Shown one piece after another: positions 1-10,000 of a stretch of DNA of 29,190 nucleotides; position 1 is the stretch's first letter, and each line of letters starts with the position of its first letter. Made by a program: the position numbers and the translations under genes. The stretch spans positions 1 to 29,190 of the IMG/VR virus record IMGVR_UViG_3300027734_000245. One strand, given 5' to 3'. The DNA comes from a virus. The notes under the pieces are model-generated. The model saw nothing but the letters and a program-made list of their open reading frames with translations. It had not been told where the DNA came from and ran no database searches.

Positions 1-2121
1 CTGATACAAATGGCCAGCCAAGGCCAACTCAGTGCAGAGATCATTGGCAAGGCCTTGATCAACAGCAATCAGATTGCACAAGATTATGGTAATACCATTA
101 GGACTTTGCCACAGGCAATAACCAACTTCAATACCAGTCTCACACTGGCAGTGAAGAAACTGGATGACAAACTAAAGATCACACAATTACTCAGCAAGGG
201 ACTAGGGTTCCTGGCAGACAATGTTGGTCTTGTGGTGGGTGGCCTAGTGGGACTCACAGCAGGTATCATTGCACTTACCATAGCCATGATTCCCCTGGCC
301 ACACTCACAGCCATTGCTTCAGGTGGTCTTGCACTACTTGCCGCGGCAGGTGTTGGTGCCGCAGTTGGCTTGGCTGTGCAAGAAACCAATAAACTAGTGG
401 ATGGCACAAACAAAGCAACCAAGAGTCAACAGGAATTGGCAGCAGAGGCCCAAAAAGGTCTCAAGATTACTGCACAACGCACCACTCAAGAATTAGATCT
501 TGACAAAGCGTTGGGTGAACAAATCACCAAACTCAAACAAACCAATCAGTATCTCAAGCAAGAAGGTCCAATCAAGGATCGTAATCTTGAAGTCAGCAAA
601 GCCATTGCTGTGGAACAGGCCAAGTATCTTTCTATTGGCAAACAAATACCTGCAGGCTTAGAAAGTCAATTGCGAGCACAGTTGATGATCAAGGCTGTGG
701 AAGAAGATCGAATCAACACAGCCAAGACTCTGTTGAGTTTGTCACAAGCCATGACCATGGCAACCAAGACTGATGCACTTGAACGTGCAGTTCTTGGCAA
801 GATGCAGGCCTATCAAAATTCAGTAACCAAACAAGAATACGAAGCCAAGAAAGCCACTGTTGAACAAGCAATAAGGCAAACACAGATTGCAGAATACAAC
901 AATCAGTTGACTCAGGATAGTATTGCCAACCAACAGAAGATTGTGCAGTATGGCATTGAAGATGCCGCACAACGAGCCAACCTAGTGGCCCTGGATACTG
1001 CACGTAACAAATATGGCAAAGAGTTTGTGGATCAAAATGCACAGACCATTGTGTTGCAAGCAAGCCAATTGCGTATTGCTGAACAAACTGCCAAACTAAA
1101 ACAAGAACTTGGTGACAGAGAAAAAGTGATCCGTGCCGCAATGGGTGCCACTACCGAAGAAGCCAAGATCCAAGAAGCAGTTCAGATCAGAATCAATCAA
1201 CTGGGCAGTGACTTCACTGTCAAGCAACAAGAACAATATGCAAATGAACTACGTGCCATTGCCGCACTGGAAAAGAAAAGAGACATAAGTCAAGCCATTG
1301 CTGACATGAAGGCACCGCCAACCACACAAGCAGTGATTGGTGCGGCACAACAACAGTTTGGCACCAGCAATACAGGCATTGACAAGCAACGACAAACACA
1401 AGAAGAAGGCTTGCAACTGTTGCGTGACCAAAGTCTAATCAGTGAACAAGATTATCAGAATAGACTGCTAATCATACAACAAACAGCAGGTCAACAAAGA
1501 CTCACACAGCAACAGGCCGAATCAGCCGCAATCCTAAAAAATGCAGGTGTTACCAATCAAGCAGTGATTGACATTGTGATGAAGCAACAGGAACAAGTGG
1601 CCATGATTCGTCAAGGCGGTGTCACTGCCGCACAAGGCATGCTGGGTGCCACTGCCAACATCTTCCAACAACTGGGCACCTATAACAAGGATGCTTTCAA
1701 CACATACAAAGCATTGGCCATTGCACAGGCCATGATCAGCACATACCAAGCGGCAGCAATGGCAATTGCCATGCCACCTGGACCTCCAATATCATTCATC
1801 TATGTGGCAGGTGCCATTGCGGCAGGTCTTGCACAGGTATCAGCAATCAAGAATCAACAGTTCTCTGGACGTGCATTAGGTGGACCTGTCATGGGTGGCA
1901 AGTCATACATGGTTGGTGAGAATGGACCTGAACTGTTTACTCCTACCAATTCTGGCTCAATCACAAGAAATGATCAACTGGGTGGTGGCGGAACAACCAA
2001 TGTTACATTCAACATCACTGCCAATGATACCGCAGGTTTTGATCAACTGCTAACAAGCCGTCGTAGCCTGATCACCACAATCATTGCAGACGCACAACTA
2101 GAAAGAGGACGTAGAGCATAA
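1..2121 (+). CDS. Tail tape-measure protein, C-terminal part (5' end cut by window)
   Basis: This frame is open from base 1 (first codons read LIQ before an internal Met at 10), so it is a partial gene, 706 residues shown. The protein sets tail length and spans the tail tube lumen. Seen: a long hydrophobic Gly/Ala/Leu stretch at about residues 65-125, then about 400 residues of Gln/Ala-rich coiled coil, and near the end the tape-measure C-terminal signature RALGGPVMGG and YMVGENGPELF followed by a Gly-rich tail. The opening residues LIQMASQGQLSAEII match the end of the tape-measure N-terminal domain, whose first half is at 28688-29190. Its stop overlaps the next start (TAATG). I am sure of the family; full length should be near 880 residues. 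Confidence 0.92.
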   Translation: MIQMASQGQLSAEIIGKALINSNQIAQDYGNTIRTLPQAITNFNTSLTLAVKKLDDKLKITQLLSKGLGFLADNVGLVVGGLVGLTAGIIALTIAMIPLATLTAIASGGLALLAAAGVGAAVGLAVQETNKLVDGTNKATKSQQELAAEAQKGLKITAQRTTQELDLDKALGEQITKLKQTNQYLKQEGPIKDRNLEVSKAIAVEQAKYLSIGKQIPAGLESQLRAQLMIKAVEEDRINTAKTLLSLSQAMTMATKTDALERAVLGKMQAYQNSVTKQEYEAKKATVEQAIRQTQIAEYNNQLTQDSIANQQKIVQYGIEDAAQRANLVALDTARNKYGKEFVDQNAQTIVLQASQLRIAEQTAKLKQELGDREKVIRAAMGATTEEAKIQEAVQIRINQLGSDFTVKQQEQYANELRAIAALEKKRDISQAIADMKAPPTTQAVIGAAQQQFGTSNTGIDKQRQTQEEGLQLLRDQSLISEQDYQNRLLIIQQTAGQQRLTQQQAESAAILKNAGVTNQAVIDIVMKQQEQVAMIRQGGVTAAQGMLGATANIFQQLGTYNKDAFNTYKALAIAQAMISTYQAAAMAIAMPPGPPISFIYVAGAIAAGLAQVSAIKNQQFSGRALGGPVMGGKSYMVGENGPELFTPTNSGSITRNDQLGGGGTTNVTFNITANDTAGFDQLLTSRRSLITTIIADAQLERGRRA

Positions 2122-2741
2122 TGGCTGATATATCACCAGGTCAATATCCCACAACACCAAGTTTACAAGCAGTAAACTTTAGAGTTATTACTCCAACTAT
2201 CTCCAGCGAAACCAACTCAGGCAAGATACGCAGAGTAGGTTATGGTCATAGTTTTTATACATTTGAAGCCAAGTATCCCAGCCTAACTGCCAGCCAACTG
2301 GGTGAAGTAAATGGATTCCTGGCAACCACAATGGGTCCGTTGTTTTCATTTGAGATTGTGCTACCAGAACTCAGTGTGAGCAAAGCATCAAACACCAGTG
2401 CCAACAATGTGGCCATCACAGGCACAGTGGCAGTGGGCCAACGCTGGGTCAACCTCACAGGTGTGGGTGTGAACAACACAACGATTCTCAAAGCAGGTGA
2501 CTTCTTTAGATTCAACACACACAGCAAGATGTATATGGTCACACAAGACGTGACCACTTCGGGATCTGGCACAGCTAATGTGCAGTTTTCCGGAAGTTCA
2601 GTATCCAGTGTTGCATCAGGCACACGTATCTGGACCAATGGTGTGCCATTCACAGTGATTGCAAGAGAAACAGAACAGGCATTTGAATCCAGTTATGGTG
2701 GTATCAGCACACTGAGTGTGAGCATGAGAGAGGTATGGTAA
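2121..2741 (+). CDS. Minor tail protein, distal-tail-like
   Basis: A 206-residue protein directly after the tape measure, where lambda-type phages encode minor tail (gpM) or distal-tail proteins that cap the tube and bind the tip. The N-terminal half is beta-rich (residues 15-85 with RRVGYGHSFYTFEAKYP), and a Ser/Thr/Gly-rich inserted domain covers about 90-175 before the frame returns to a compact C-terminus ending in SMREVW. The start ATG overlaps the previous stop and has AGAGGA upstream. The assignment rests mainly on position and general character; I see no catalytic motif. Confidence 0.6.
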   Translation: MADISPGQYPTTPSLQAVNFRVITPTISSETNSGKIRRVGYGHSFYTFEAKYPSLTASQLGEVNGFLATTMGPLFSFEIVLPELSVSKASNTSANNVAITGTVAVGQRWVNLTGVGVNNTTILKAGDFFRFNTHSKMYMVTQDVTTSGSGTANVQFSGSSVSSVASGTRIWTNGVPFTVIARETEQAFESSYGGISTLSVSMREVW

Positions 2742-3329
2742 ATGAAAGTATTTTCAGATGCAGTAAGAACTGAGTTCTATCGTGAAAACTTCATTGCAGT
2801 TGACCTAGTTGAACTGCACCTGACCACACCGTTGTATCTTGCATCAGGTGGTATCAATATTGCCTATGATAGTGCCACAGCACCCACCGCTGGTTCAAAC
2901 ACATACACCGCACAAGGTGACTTCATGGGATTCTCAAGTTTATCAGAAGACTTTGATGTTCGTGTAGGCAAGTTCACCATCTATCTTTCAGCCGTGGGAA
3001 ACAGTTACGTAAATAAATTTGTTGATCAAGATTATGAAGGCAAACGTGTGGTTGTCTACAAAGCATTCTTGAACTATTATGATCTAAGCATTGTGGGAAC
3101 ACCAATTATGATATTTGATGGACAGATTTATAATGCCGCTATCACTGAGAAAAGTAATAGTTGTCAGATAAATGTTGACTGTGCCAGTTTGTTTGCTGAC
3201 TTTGAAAGAACAGCAGGTCGCAAGACCAATACCAATAGCAATTGGTTTTATCAAGGCGTGAATTATGACACCAGTATGGAAAAGTCTGGTATTGTGGGAC
3301 AAAGTGAATTCAAGTGGGGTAAACTATGA
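2742..3329 (+). CDS. Minor tail / tail-tip assembly protein
   Basis: A 195-residue protein in the slot of lambda gpL or the DUF2163-type hub proteins of marine phages. It begins one base after the previous stop. The central part is beta-strand-rich (LYLASGGINIAYDS; GDFMGFSSLSEDFDVRVGKF), and the C-terminus has AGRKTNTNSN followed by FKWG, similar to the ending of hub-family proteins. It probably forms part of the tail tip between tube and J-like protein. No cysteine cluster of the iron-sulfur gpL type is evident: cysteines near residues 142 and 147 are the only ones seen. Family assignment is moderate. Confidence 0.6.
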   Translation: MKVFSDAVRTEFYRENFIAVDLVELHLTTPLYLASGGINIAYDSATAPTAGSNTYTAQGDFMGFSSLSEDFDVRVGKFTIYLSAVGNSYVNKFVDQDYEGKRVVVYKAFLNYYDLSIVGTPIMIFDGQIYNAAITEKSNSCQINVDCASLFADFERTAGRKTNTNSNWFYQGVNYDTSMEKSGIVGQSEFKWGKL

Positions 3330-3793
3330 TTGTTCGCCGGATGCGTCCAGAGGAATTTAATTCAACCATGACCTTGTTTGGTTACTATCGTGACGAGGCT
3401 GTGGAATCAATGCCACGCATTGCTGATGAATATGATGAGAATAGTGTGCTTGAAACCATTCGTTTGTTTTCAAGCAATTATGAATACTCTTGGTTCAATG
3501 CATATGACAATGCTAGACCAGTGGGATTTGTGGCAGGCTACTTTACTGCTTGTCCCTGGAACAAAACTATTGTGATTGCAAACATTGCATTTATCTATCT
3601 CTTGGACAGTCATCGTGGTATGGATAACTTTCGAGAATTGATCAAGGCCATTGAAGAGTGGGCACGAATTGGCGGCGCCACACAAATCACTGCTGGCGAT
3701 ATTGGTATCAACCCTGAACGCACACAACGTTTATTTGAATATTTTGATTTCAAACCAGGTGTTTGGATGGGTAAGGAGTTGATCAATGGCTAA
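3326..3793 (+). CDS. GNAT-like N-acetyltransferase in the tail operon
   Basis: A 155-residue protein whose shape resembles GNAT acyl-CoA-dependent N-acetyltransferases: an opening strand MIVRRMRPEEF, a middle pair of strands ARPVGFVAGYF and IVIANIAFIYLL, then DSHRGMDNFRELI where GNATs have the pyrophosphate-binding loop and helix, and a closing NPERTQRLFEYFDFKPG segment typical of the last helix and strand. The classical R/Q-x-x-G-x-G/A loop is only loosely present (HRGMDN). It overlaps both neighbours and sits where lambda has gpK/gpI. Its substrate is unknown; a structural role in tail-tip assembly is also possible. Confidence 0.6.
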   Translation: MIVRRMRPEEFNSTMTLFGYYRDEAVESMPRIADEYDENSVLETIRLFSSNYEYSWFNAYDNARPVGFVAGYFTACPWNKTIVIANIAFIYLLDSHRGMDNFRELIKAIEEWARIGGATQITAGDIGINPERTQRLFEYFDFKPGVWMGKELING

Positions 3794-6700
3794 TGTATTC
3801 AAAGCGGCAGGTGATTTTATTGGTGGTGTTGTCAATGGTGTTGTAAATGCTGTTGTAGGTGTTGTCAAGGCAGTTGTTGGTGTAGTGGCCAGTGTGGTCA
3901 GTATGGTTATACAGCCATTCATGGGTCTCATGGGAGGCATGCCTGATATTGGCAATGCACAAGAAGCAGAACGGCAACAAGGTGTGCTGGTGCAACAGAA
4001 TGGTGGCGGTGCTGTGGCTATTCCTGTTGTGTATGGTTTTCGCAAAATGGCAGGTGTCACAACTTTTGCAGAAACAGGATCTACCAACAACAAATATCTC
4101 TGGGTGGTGTATACATTCTGCGAAGGTCCTGTTAATGGACTTAGAGAAGTGTATCTCAATGATGAAAGTTTACCTGCCACAATGATTGCTTCATTGAATG
4201 CAGGCACACAAGTAGATATCACCGAAGGCAAGTTCAAAGGTCGTGTGAGTATGCTGTGGTCACCAGGTGTGTATTTTGCATCACCTGCTTCAAGCACACT
4301 AGGCACAACTCTTAAAAATGGCTTGTTCAAAGATGCACCAAGTTTCAAATCAACCATGACACACAACGGCCTTGCTGCCTTGTTTGTGCGTTATGAATGG
4401 TTGGAGATCAAAACACAAGCAGATGCAGATTCAAATCCATTCTCAGGTTCAATACCTTCCATGCAAGTGGTCATGCAAGGTCGTAGAATCGCCAGTCTTG
4501 AAACTTCAACCAGTGAGAGTTATGAATATGGTGCTGCCGGTTACACCGAACGCTACTCAACCAACCCTGCTGAGATCTTGTTGGATTACCTACGTAATCC
4601 AAGATATGGCAAAGGCCTAACAAACTCAGAAATTGACTGGGCCACCTGGCGTGTGGCTGCTGCCAAATGTAATACCACTGTGACCTATGCCGGCACCACT
4701 GTGAATGGTCCTATCTTGACCAGTAACTATGTGTTGGACACAGGTTATAGTATTTTTCAAAACGTAAAATTGCTGTTGCAAGGTTTCCGTGCCTACATGC
4801 CTTATGTGCAGGGCAAGTATAAACTCAAGATTGAAGATGCAGGACACCCAACCAATATTCTTTCTGGTGCGGCAACCATTGTGGCTGAATGCACCAGTGA
4901 TTATCAGATACGTAACTCAAGCATATTGGACAACCAATATGATATCATGGGTGATGTAACCTACACAGGTATTGAGCGAAGTGCCAAATACAATGTTGTG
5001 GTAGTGACCTATGTTGAACCCAGTTCTAAATGGGCCAACAACCAAGTGGTATATCCTGCAACAGAAGCAGAACGCCAAACATATATTGCTATTGATGGCG
5101 GCAGAGAAAACAAACTTGAAGTCACATTCAGCACCATTACCAATCAGGCCATGGCTTGGGATTTTGCAAGACTATTGTTCAACAAGAGTCGCAATCAAGA
5201 GTCATGCAGTCTCAAAGTATCTAGTTCAGCATTTGAACTAGAGCCAGGTGATAATATTCGTATTCAAAGTCAAATATTGAACTTTGGTGACACACCTTGG
5301 CGTGTGGTCAATATTGGATACAATGATGATTACACATTTGATCTTGGTTGTATCCGCAATCCAGACAGTTTGTATCCTTACACCAAAGTAGGTGAGCCTG
5401 ATGTGGTGTTGCCTATCTATGTGCCAAAGGGTGCAACAATTTATTATCCTGTGGAAGTTGATGCATTACCACTTGGTCTTGTGCCTCCGGCTACCATTCC
5501 GTTTACAGGTGGCGGAACTACTTTGAATCCTGCACCAAACAATCCCAATGCTGGCACAGATGCAGGTGGTATTGGTGGCACAGGCAGTAGCACCAACATC
5601 AATGGAACCAACAACACACCACCTGGCTCACCCAAACCGGTGCCCTTGGATGATGTGATTGATATCACCAATGTAGAATACATTACCAAAAACAGCCTGA
5701 TCTATGCACGATTGACTGTGAAACAACCGGCTCACAGCATGTATGCAGGTGTGAATGTATACTTTGCACTCAACGGCAATAAACTAGGCTATTCAGCCAT
5801 AGAAGACCGTCAAAAACCCGGCGCAGGAGGCACATTTTACCTGGAAGTAGGTCCTCTTGCAGTGGTGTCTAGCCTGCAGGCCACGTTCAATCAATACGTG
5901 GCTTATTTCCGAGTGGTCTACATCACAGGTGAATACAGCACACGATTCTTTAACACAACCCTTAATCCAGCAACCAATGAAGCCGCTGCCACCAATCCAA
6001 GTGAACTGATTCAAATTGCATCTAGTTCATGGCCCAACTTGATCATTGCACAAGCCGGTGCAAGAGATAACAAAGTTGATATCATCCGTTTTGTTGTGCC
6101 TGTTCCAAGTTCAGGCAGTCAAACAAACCCTAGAACAGGTTCATTCCAGTTCAGTCAAGATATCCGAACTCAACCATATAACCTTGATGTCACAGGCATG
6201 AACATCTATGCCAAGAGTGATGCAGAAACCTACTGGACCAAGACCAGTTATGCATTTGCAAACTACTCACCAGGAACTGAATATAGTATCCCTTACACCG
6301 GTTATCTTGGAGTGCTGGGCACTGGTATAAATGGTTCAGTAATTACACCTGGTGGCGGTGCAATTTATACATTTGTTTTTAGACTTACCTATAAAGATGG
6401 CACTGAGTCTACCAACCAATATGTAGCAACTGGTAAAGTTCAATCACCTGGATATGCAGCCAGTGCCACAGGTGTGAATATTTTCTACGGCACAGGTGTT
6501 GCTTCAGATCCTGCTGTGCCCACAACAGGACACATGAATGTGAATGCCATGACAGTGACTGAACCACCAGCAGGTTCAGTTGCCAACTCATTGAACACAC
6601 AAACCATCATGAATGCTGTGATTGTTTCAACCAGCACTGGTGGTATCAAGTTTGGTATGTTAGCACCTGATGCTGCCAATCGTAACACATGGCAAGGTAT

Positions 6701-7859
6701 GAAAATACGTTATCGTGCCTATGTGCCAGGAACAAATCCTGTGTTCACCACAGTAGAATTCAAAGGTGCTCCTGATACAGTGGTAGATGCAGGAACCTAT
6801 ACTCCTTATTATGATATCACAGCAATGAAACATGACACATACTATGAAGTTGTTGCCACACCCCTGGTATTCAATGGTGGGGTCAATTATAAAGAAAGTA
6901 ATTATAGTTCTTATGGAATAGGATATGTTAGTAGAAGCACTACTGACCCATACTACCCAGGAACAGTTATTTCTGGAGCACCCAACTGGGCACCACTTTG
7001 GAAATTCAAACAAATGGACACAGGCATTGCCACCAACAGCCTCAGCACAACATTTGACAATGCCACACCTGTGGCCAGCATAACCAGTTGTGTGGGCCGA
7101 CTGGCTGACTTTGATTATGGAGCATATGGTCAAACACCCAAAGTGGTCAAACTGCGACACTGGATTGAAATATCTTGGGACTGCACACAAGTAGCCAATT
7201 TTTCAAAGTTACAAATTTATCGTAGAAGTTTCAGCAATAGTGCCTATACCAATGTGGCCAAACACTATGGTATTGGTCGTTGGGAATTGATTGAAGTTGG
7301 TAGTGCCAGTGTCAAATCTGGAACTGCCAGTTTGAGATTCCCCACAGGGTTCAATGAGTTTGATCCCAGATATGGTGTGAGTGGCTATGCCACATCAAAT
7401 CCAAATCTAACCAAAGGTCAAGACTTTTATCCTCTTGGACTTGCCGCAGACAATGCCACCAATGGCGATAGTCGATATTGCATGCCAATGACCACTGATC
7501 TTGCACAGGTCCAATTGTTGTTCCGCGTGGTATCTGGTGTGGTGCCTGTGGCAAGTAGTAAGGCATTACTGGTCAAAGGACAATCAAACTCTGGTGGTTT
7601 ATATAGAGTTGATTTGTTGACTCCAACCAAACCAATTGCATTTGATTGGAATAGTGCAACAGATCCAACTGCTGTGAATATTCGTGATGCAGACTTTACT
7701 GCTGGCTATAGAAGAAAACTAAGTGATGCAAGAACACAAATGGTAAGTGTGAATGACATGTATTATTATGATCCATTGAATGCAATTGGCGAAAATAAAT
7801 CAAGTCCGTCATATGGCACAGTAATTTCAACAACCTTACCTGGAACAGGAACCGTATAA
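3786..7859 (+). CDS. Tail-tip / central fibre protein (lambda J-like)
   Basis: The largest gene, 1357 residues, in the position of lambda J, the host-specificity tail-tip protein. The N-terminus (residues 8-50) is an unusual Val/Gly-rich run (VVNAVVGVVKAVVGVV) that may insert in the tip or a membrane. Next comes a J-like hub region (QQGGVLVQQ-type start, IPVVYGFRKMAG, YTFCEGPVNG, PAEILLDYLRNPRYGKGL), then a Gly/Pro/Asn linker near residues 570-620 and a series of beta-rich domains resembling fibronectin type III repeats. The C-terminal part likely contacts the receptor. AAGGAG lies upstream of the ATG, inside the previous gene. Confidence 0.85.
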   Translation: MANVFKAAGDFIGGVVNGVVNAVVGVVKAVVGVVASVVSMVIQPFMGLMGGMPDIGNAQEAERQQGVLVQQNGGGAVAIPVVYGFRKMAGVTTFAETGSTNNKYLWVVYTFCEGPVNGLREVYLNDESLPATMIASLNAGTQVDITEGKFKGRVSMLWSPGVYFASPASSTLGTTLKNGLFKDAPSFKSTMTHNGLAALFVRYEWLEIKTQADADSNPFSGSIPSMQVVMQGRRIASLETSTSESYEYGAAGYTERYSTNPAEILLDYLRNPRYGKGLTNSEIDWATWRVAAAKCNTTVTYAGTTVNGPILTSNYVLDTGYSIFQNVKLLLQGFRAYMPYVQGKYKLKIEDAGHPTNILSGAATIVAECTSDYQIRNSSILDNQYDIMGDVTYTGIERSAKYNVVVVTYVEPSSKWANNQVVYPATEAERQTYIAIDGGRENKLEVTFSTITNQAMAWDFARLLFNKSRNQESCSLKVSSSAFELEPGDNIRIQSQILNFGDTPWRVVNIGYNDDYTFDLGCIRNPDSLYPYTKVGEPDVVLPIYVPKGATIYYPVEVDALPLGLVPPATIPFTGGGTTLNPAPNNPNAGTDAGGIGGTGSSTNINGTNNTPPGSPKPVPLDDVIDITNVEYITKNSLIYARLTVKQPAHSMYAGVNVYFALNGNKLGYSAIEDRQKPGAGGTFYLEVGPLAVVSSLQATFNQYVAYFRVVYITGEYSTRFFNTTLNPATNEAAATNPSELIQIASSSWPNLIIAQAGARDNKVDIIRFVVPVPSSGSQTNPRTGSFQFSQDIRTQPYNLDVTGMNIYAKSDAETYWTKTSYAFANYSPGTEYSIPYTGYLGVLGTGINGSVITPGGGAIYTFVFRLTYKDGTESTNQYVATGKVQSPGYAASATGVNIFYGTGVASDPAVPTTGHMNVNAMTVTEPPAGSVANSLNTQTIMNAVIVSTSTGGIKFGMLAPDAANRNTWQGMKIRYRAYVPGTNPVFTTVEFKGAPDTVVDAGTYTPYYDITAMKHDTYYEVVATPLVFNGGVNYKESNYSSYGIGYVSRSTTDPYYPGTVISGAPNWAPLWKFKQMDTGIATNSLSTTFDNATPVASITSCVGRLADFDYGAYGQTPKVVKLRHWIEISWDCTQVANFSKLQIYRRSFSNSAYTNVAKHYGIGRWELIEVGSASVKSGTASLRFPTGFNEFDPRYGVSGYATSNPNLTKGQDFYPLGLAADNATNGDSRYCMPMTTDLAQVQLLFRVVSGVVPVASSKALLVKGQSNSGGLYRVDLLTPTKPIAFDWNSATDPTAVNIRDADFTAGYRRKLSDARTQMVSVNDMYYYDPLNAIGENKSSPSYGTVISTTLPGTGTV

Positions 7860-9967
7860 TGGCACTACCACAAGATACCAGTATTATTGATCAAGAGAGT
7901 GGCTATGCACGACCAAAGAGCAATTCAACTTGGTCAGCATTGGCCAATGTTGTGACCTGGGGGTCATGGACATCATGGAACAACCAACCTGCCAATGCCA
8001 TGATTGTGGTCAGCACAGTTCAGGATCGTGGTAGTATTGGTTACTTCAATCTCAAAACCACAGCAGATGTCACAGGCAATATTTCTTATTCGGTTTATAC
8101 CTCAAACACAGGTGCATTTGCTGGCGAAGAAATTGTAAGCAACATCAATCCCAATACTGGCAACTTATCAGCATTCTATGGTCGTTACTATTCAGTGGTT
8201 GCCAATGTAACTGATCCTAGTGGTCAGATTCAACTGCGTAGTTTGAACAGTATCAGCACCAACAGCAGATTTGATATACAATACAATGATGTTGACAGCG
8301 CCACACTGGCAACCAATGATCTAGGTGTGGTATTGCCACTGAGTAGAACCATTAGTGCTGTGTTGAACATGAGTGTGACACCTCATGATCCTGGAATTAC
8401 CACCTTGCGATATGTGAGTTCCAATTATGTGTATGATTGGAAATCCAATGCAGAAGCACGACTCACTGCCAATCTAGGCACAAGACCTACCTATACAGGT
8501 TATGCAATTACTCTTACCAGTGATGACATTACCAGCAAGGCCAATGTGTATTTGACCACAAATGGCACTGACTTTAATGCTAGAACACTACTCAGCAACA
8601 CAGGTGCCTATAGAGGTGACAGCGTGGACTGGCAAAGAGATGCACTTTATTTTGCCTATGGTGATGAATCACAAAATAACAATAATCTGCGTATCTTTGC
8701 TAGAACAATTGGTAGTAGTTTTGGCGATGCTGTTTATGAAAAATCAGCAGATCCCAACATTTGGCCCACAGGTCCTGTGCATGATGTTTGTTGGAACAAA
8801 TCTACCAATCCCACAAATGGCCTATTGGCAGTGGCACATGATAATTCACCATATGTCACAATCTATGAAAATAATCCTGCAGGAACATTTACCAAACTAA
8901 GCAATCCTGCAACTTTGCCTGCAGGCAATGCACTGGCAGTGGCATTCAGTCCTACAGATGCATATCTTGCAGTGGGCAGTAGTTCCAGCCCATATCTACA
9001 GATATATTCTCGTTCAGGCACAACATTTACCAAACTATCTGATCCTGCCAGTTTGCCAAACGACACAGTGATCAATCTTGAATGGGATCCAACAGGAACT
9101 TATCTTTTGGTATCATACAACTCAGGAACCAATGCCAGAGTCCGAGCATACTATCGCTCTGGGTCTACATTTATTTCTCTTGGTGATATTTCTGGTGTTA
9201 ATTTTCTCAACACTGGTGTGTTCAATCTAGACTGGAATCAATCCAGCAATGTGATTGTGATAGGTTACACAGCAAGTTCTACCAATCGTGTGAGCCAAAC
9301 AAATGATTTCTTGTTGTATAGAAACTATGGCAATAGTTTTGTGCAGGTCAGTGGCAATGTGATTACCAACAGCGCAGGTGTATATGATGTGGAATGGTGT
9401 GCTGGTGGCACACAGTTGGCAGTGGCCAGCCGTGGTAGTGTTGCAAGTTACAATGGTTTGAGTCTATATGAATTTGATGCAAATACCAATGTGGTTGTGA
9501 GCACCACTGGTATCAGTGGCAATATTGGTAATCTATATGCAGTAAGCATGAGTCCTGTTGTGGTAACTGATTTGCTAGAACTAGGTGCAGGCAATGCCAG
9601 CCAGTTTCCAGAATCAGGAACAATTTTGATTGGTAGTGAAACAATTGATTATACCTATCGTGACGCTGATACTCTTAGAACCTTTACTAGAGGCACAACC
9701 ACTTCTAGATTTGGATCTAGTGTGAAAAGCAGTCATCCTGCAGGATCCATGGTCACATTGATTTCTCCAGATGTAGATACCACACAAAAATACTTTGCAA
9801 CAGAAACTGCATCACAGATTTTTATGTATGTTGGCAGCAAAGATCGTGTTGAACCAACGGTGTCAATCAAGAACACAGACGGGGATGCCGCCGGCGGAAC
9901 ATTTGATGCACTACTCTATGTGTTGCCAGAACAATACATGGACTCGACCAATTTAGGCACCAGATAA
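7859..9967 (+). CDS. Tail fibre with WD40-like beta-propeller
   Basis: A 702-residue protein translated from an ATG overlapping the stop of the J-like gene. The middle (about residues 290-580) contains repeated units that read like propeller blades: VHDVCWN..GLLAVAHDNS, ALAVAFSPTDAYLAVGSSSS, VINLEWDPTGTYLLVSYNSG, VFNLDWNQSSNVIVIGYTAS, VYDVEWCAGGTQLAVASRGS. Each pairs a x-W/F-x-P/N-x core with a strand and is spaced about 45-50 residues apart. The N-terminal 280 and C-terminal 120 residues are beta-rich fibre-type. It probably serves in receptor or glycan binding at the tail tip; that role is inferred from position. Confidence 0.75.
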   Translation: MALPQDTSIIDQESGYARPKSNSTWSALANVVTWGSWTSWNNQPANAMIVVSTVQDRGSIGYFNLKTTADVTGNISYSVYTSNTGAFAGEEIVSNINPNTGNLSAFYGRYYSVVANVTDPSGQIQLRSLNSISTNSRFDIQYNDVDSATLATNDLGVVLPLSRTISAVLNMSVTPHDPGITTLRYVSSNYVYDWKSNAEARLTANLGTRPTYTGYAITLTSDDITSKANVYLTTNGTDFNARTLLSNTGAYRGDSVDWQRDALYFAYGDESQNNNNLRIFARTIGSSFGDAVYEKSADPNIWPTGPVHDVCWNKSTNPTNGLLAVAHDNSPYVTIYENNPAGTFTKLSNPATLPAGNALAVAFSPTDAYLAVGSSSSPYLQIYSRSGTTFTKLSDPASLPNDTVINLEWDPTGTYLLVSYNSGTNARVRAYYRSGSTFISLGDISGVNFLNTGVFNLDWNQSSNVIVIGYTASSTNRVSQTNDFLLYRNYGNSFVQVSGNVITNSAGVYDVEWCAGGTQLAVASRGSVASYNGLSLYEFDANTNVVVSTTGISGNIGNLYAVSMSPVVVTDLLELGAGNASQFPESGTILIGSETIDYTYRDADTLRTFTRGTTTSRFGSSVKSSHPAGSMVTLISPDVDTTQKYFATETASQIFMYVGSKDRVEPTVSIKNTDGDAAGGTFDALLYVLPEQYMDSTNLGTR

Positions 9968-9976
9968 GCATCTGGT
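9959..9976 (+). other. Perfect hairpin over the stop codon of the propeller gene
   Basis: ACCAGAT, a four-base loop, then ATCTGGT (9959-9965 and 9970-9976). It covers the stop codon and abuts the TAAATA element. There is no T-run, so it is more likely an mRNA 3'-end stabiliser than an intrinsic terminator. Confidence 0.6.
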
Positions 9977-9983
9977 TAAATAC
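9976..9983 (+). promoter_or_regulatory. T4-type late promoter candidate
   Basis: TTAAATAC, 18 bases before the ATG of the next gene, with no -35 box visible. One of nine such elements at gene boundaries. Confidence 0.5.
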
Positions 9984-10000
9984 AAACAAGGACAACGAAA

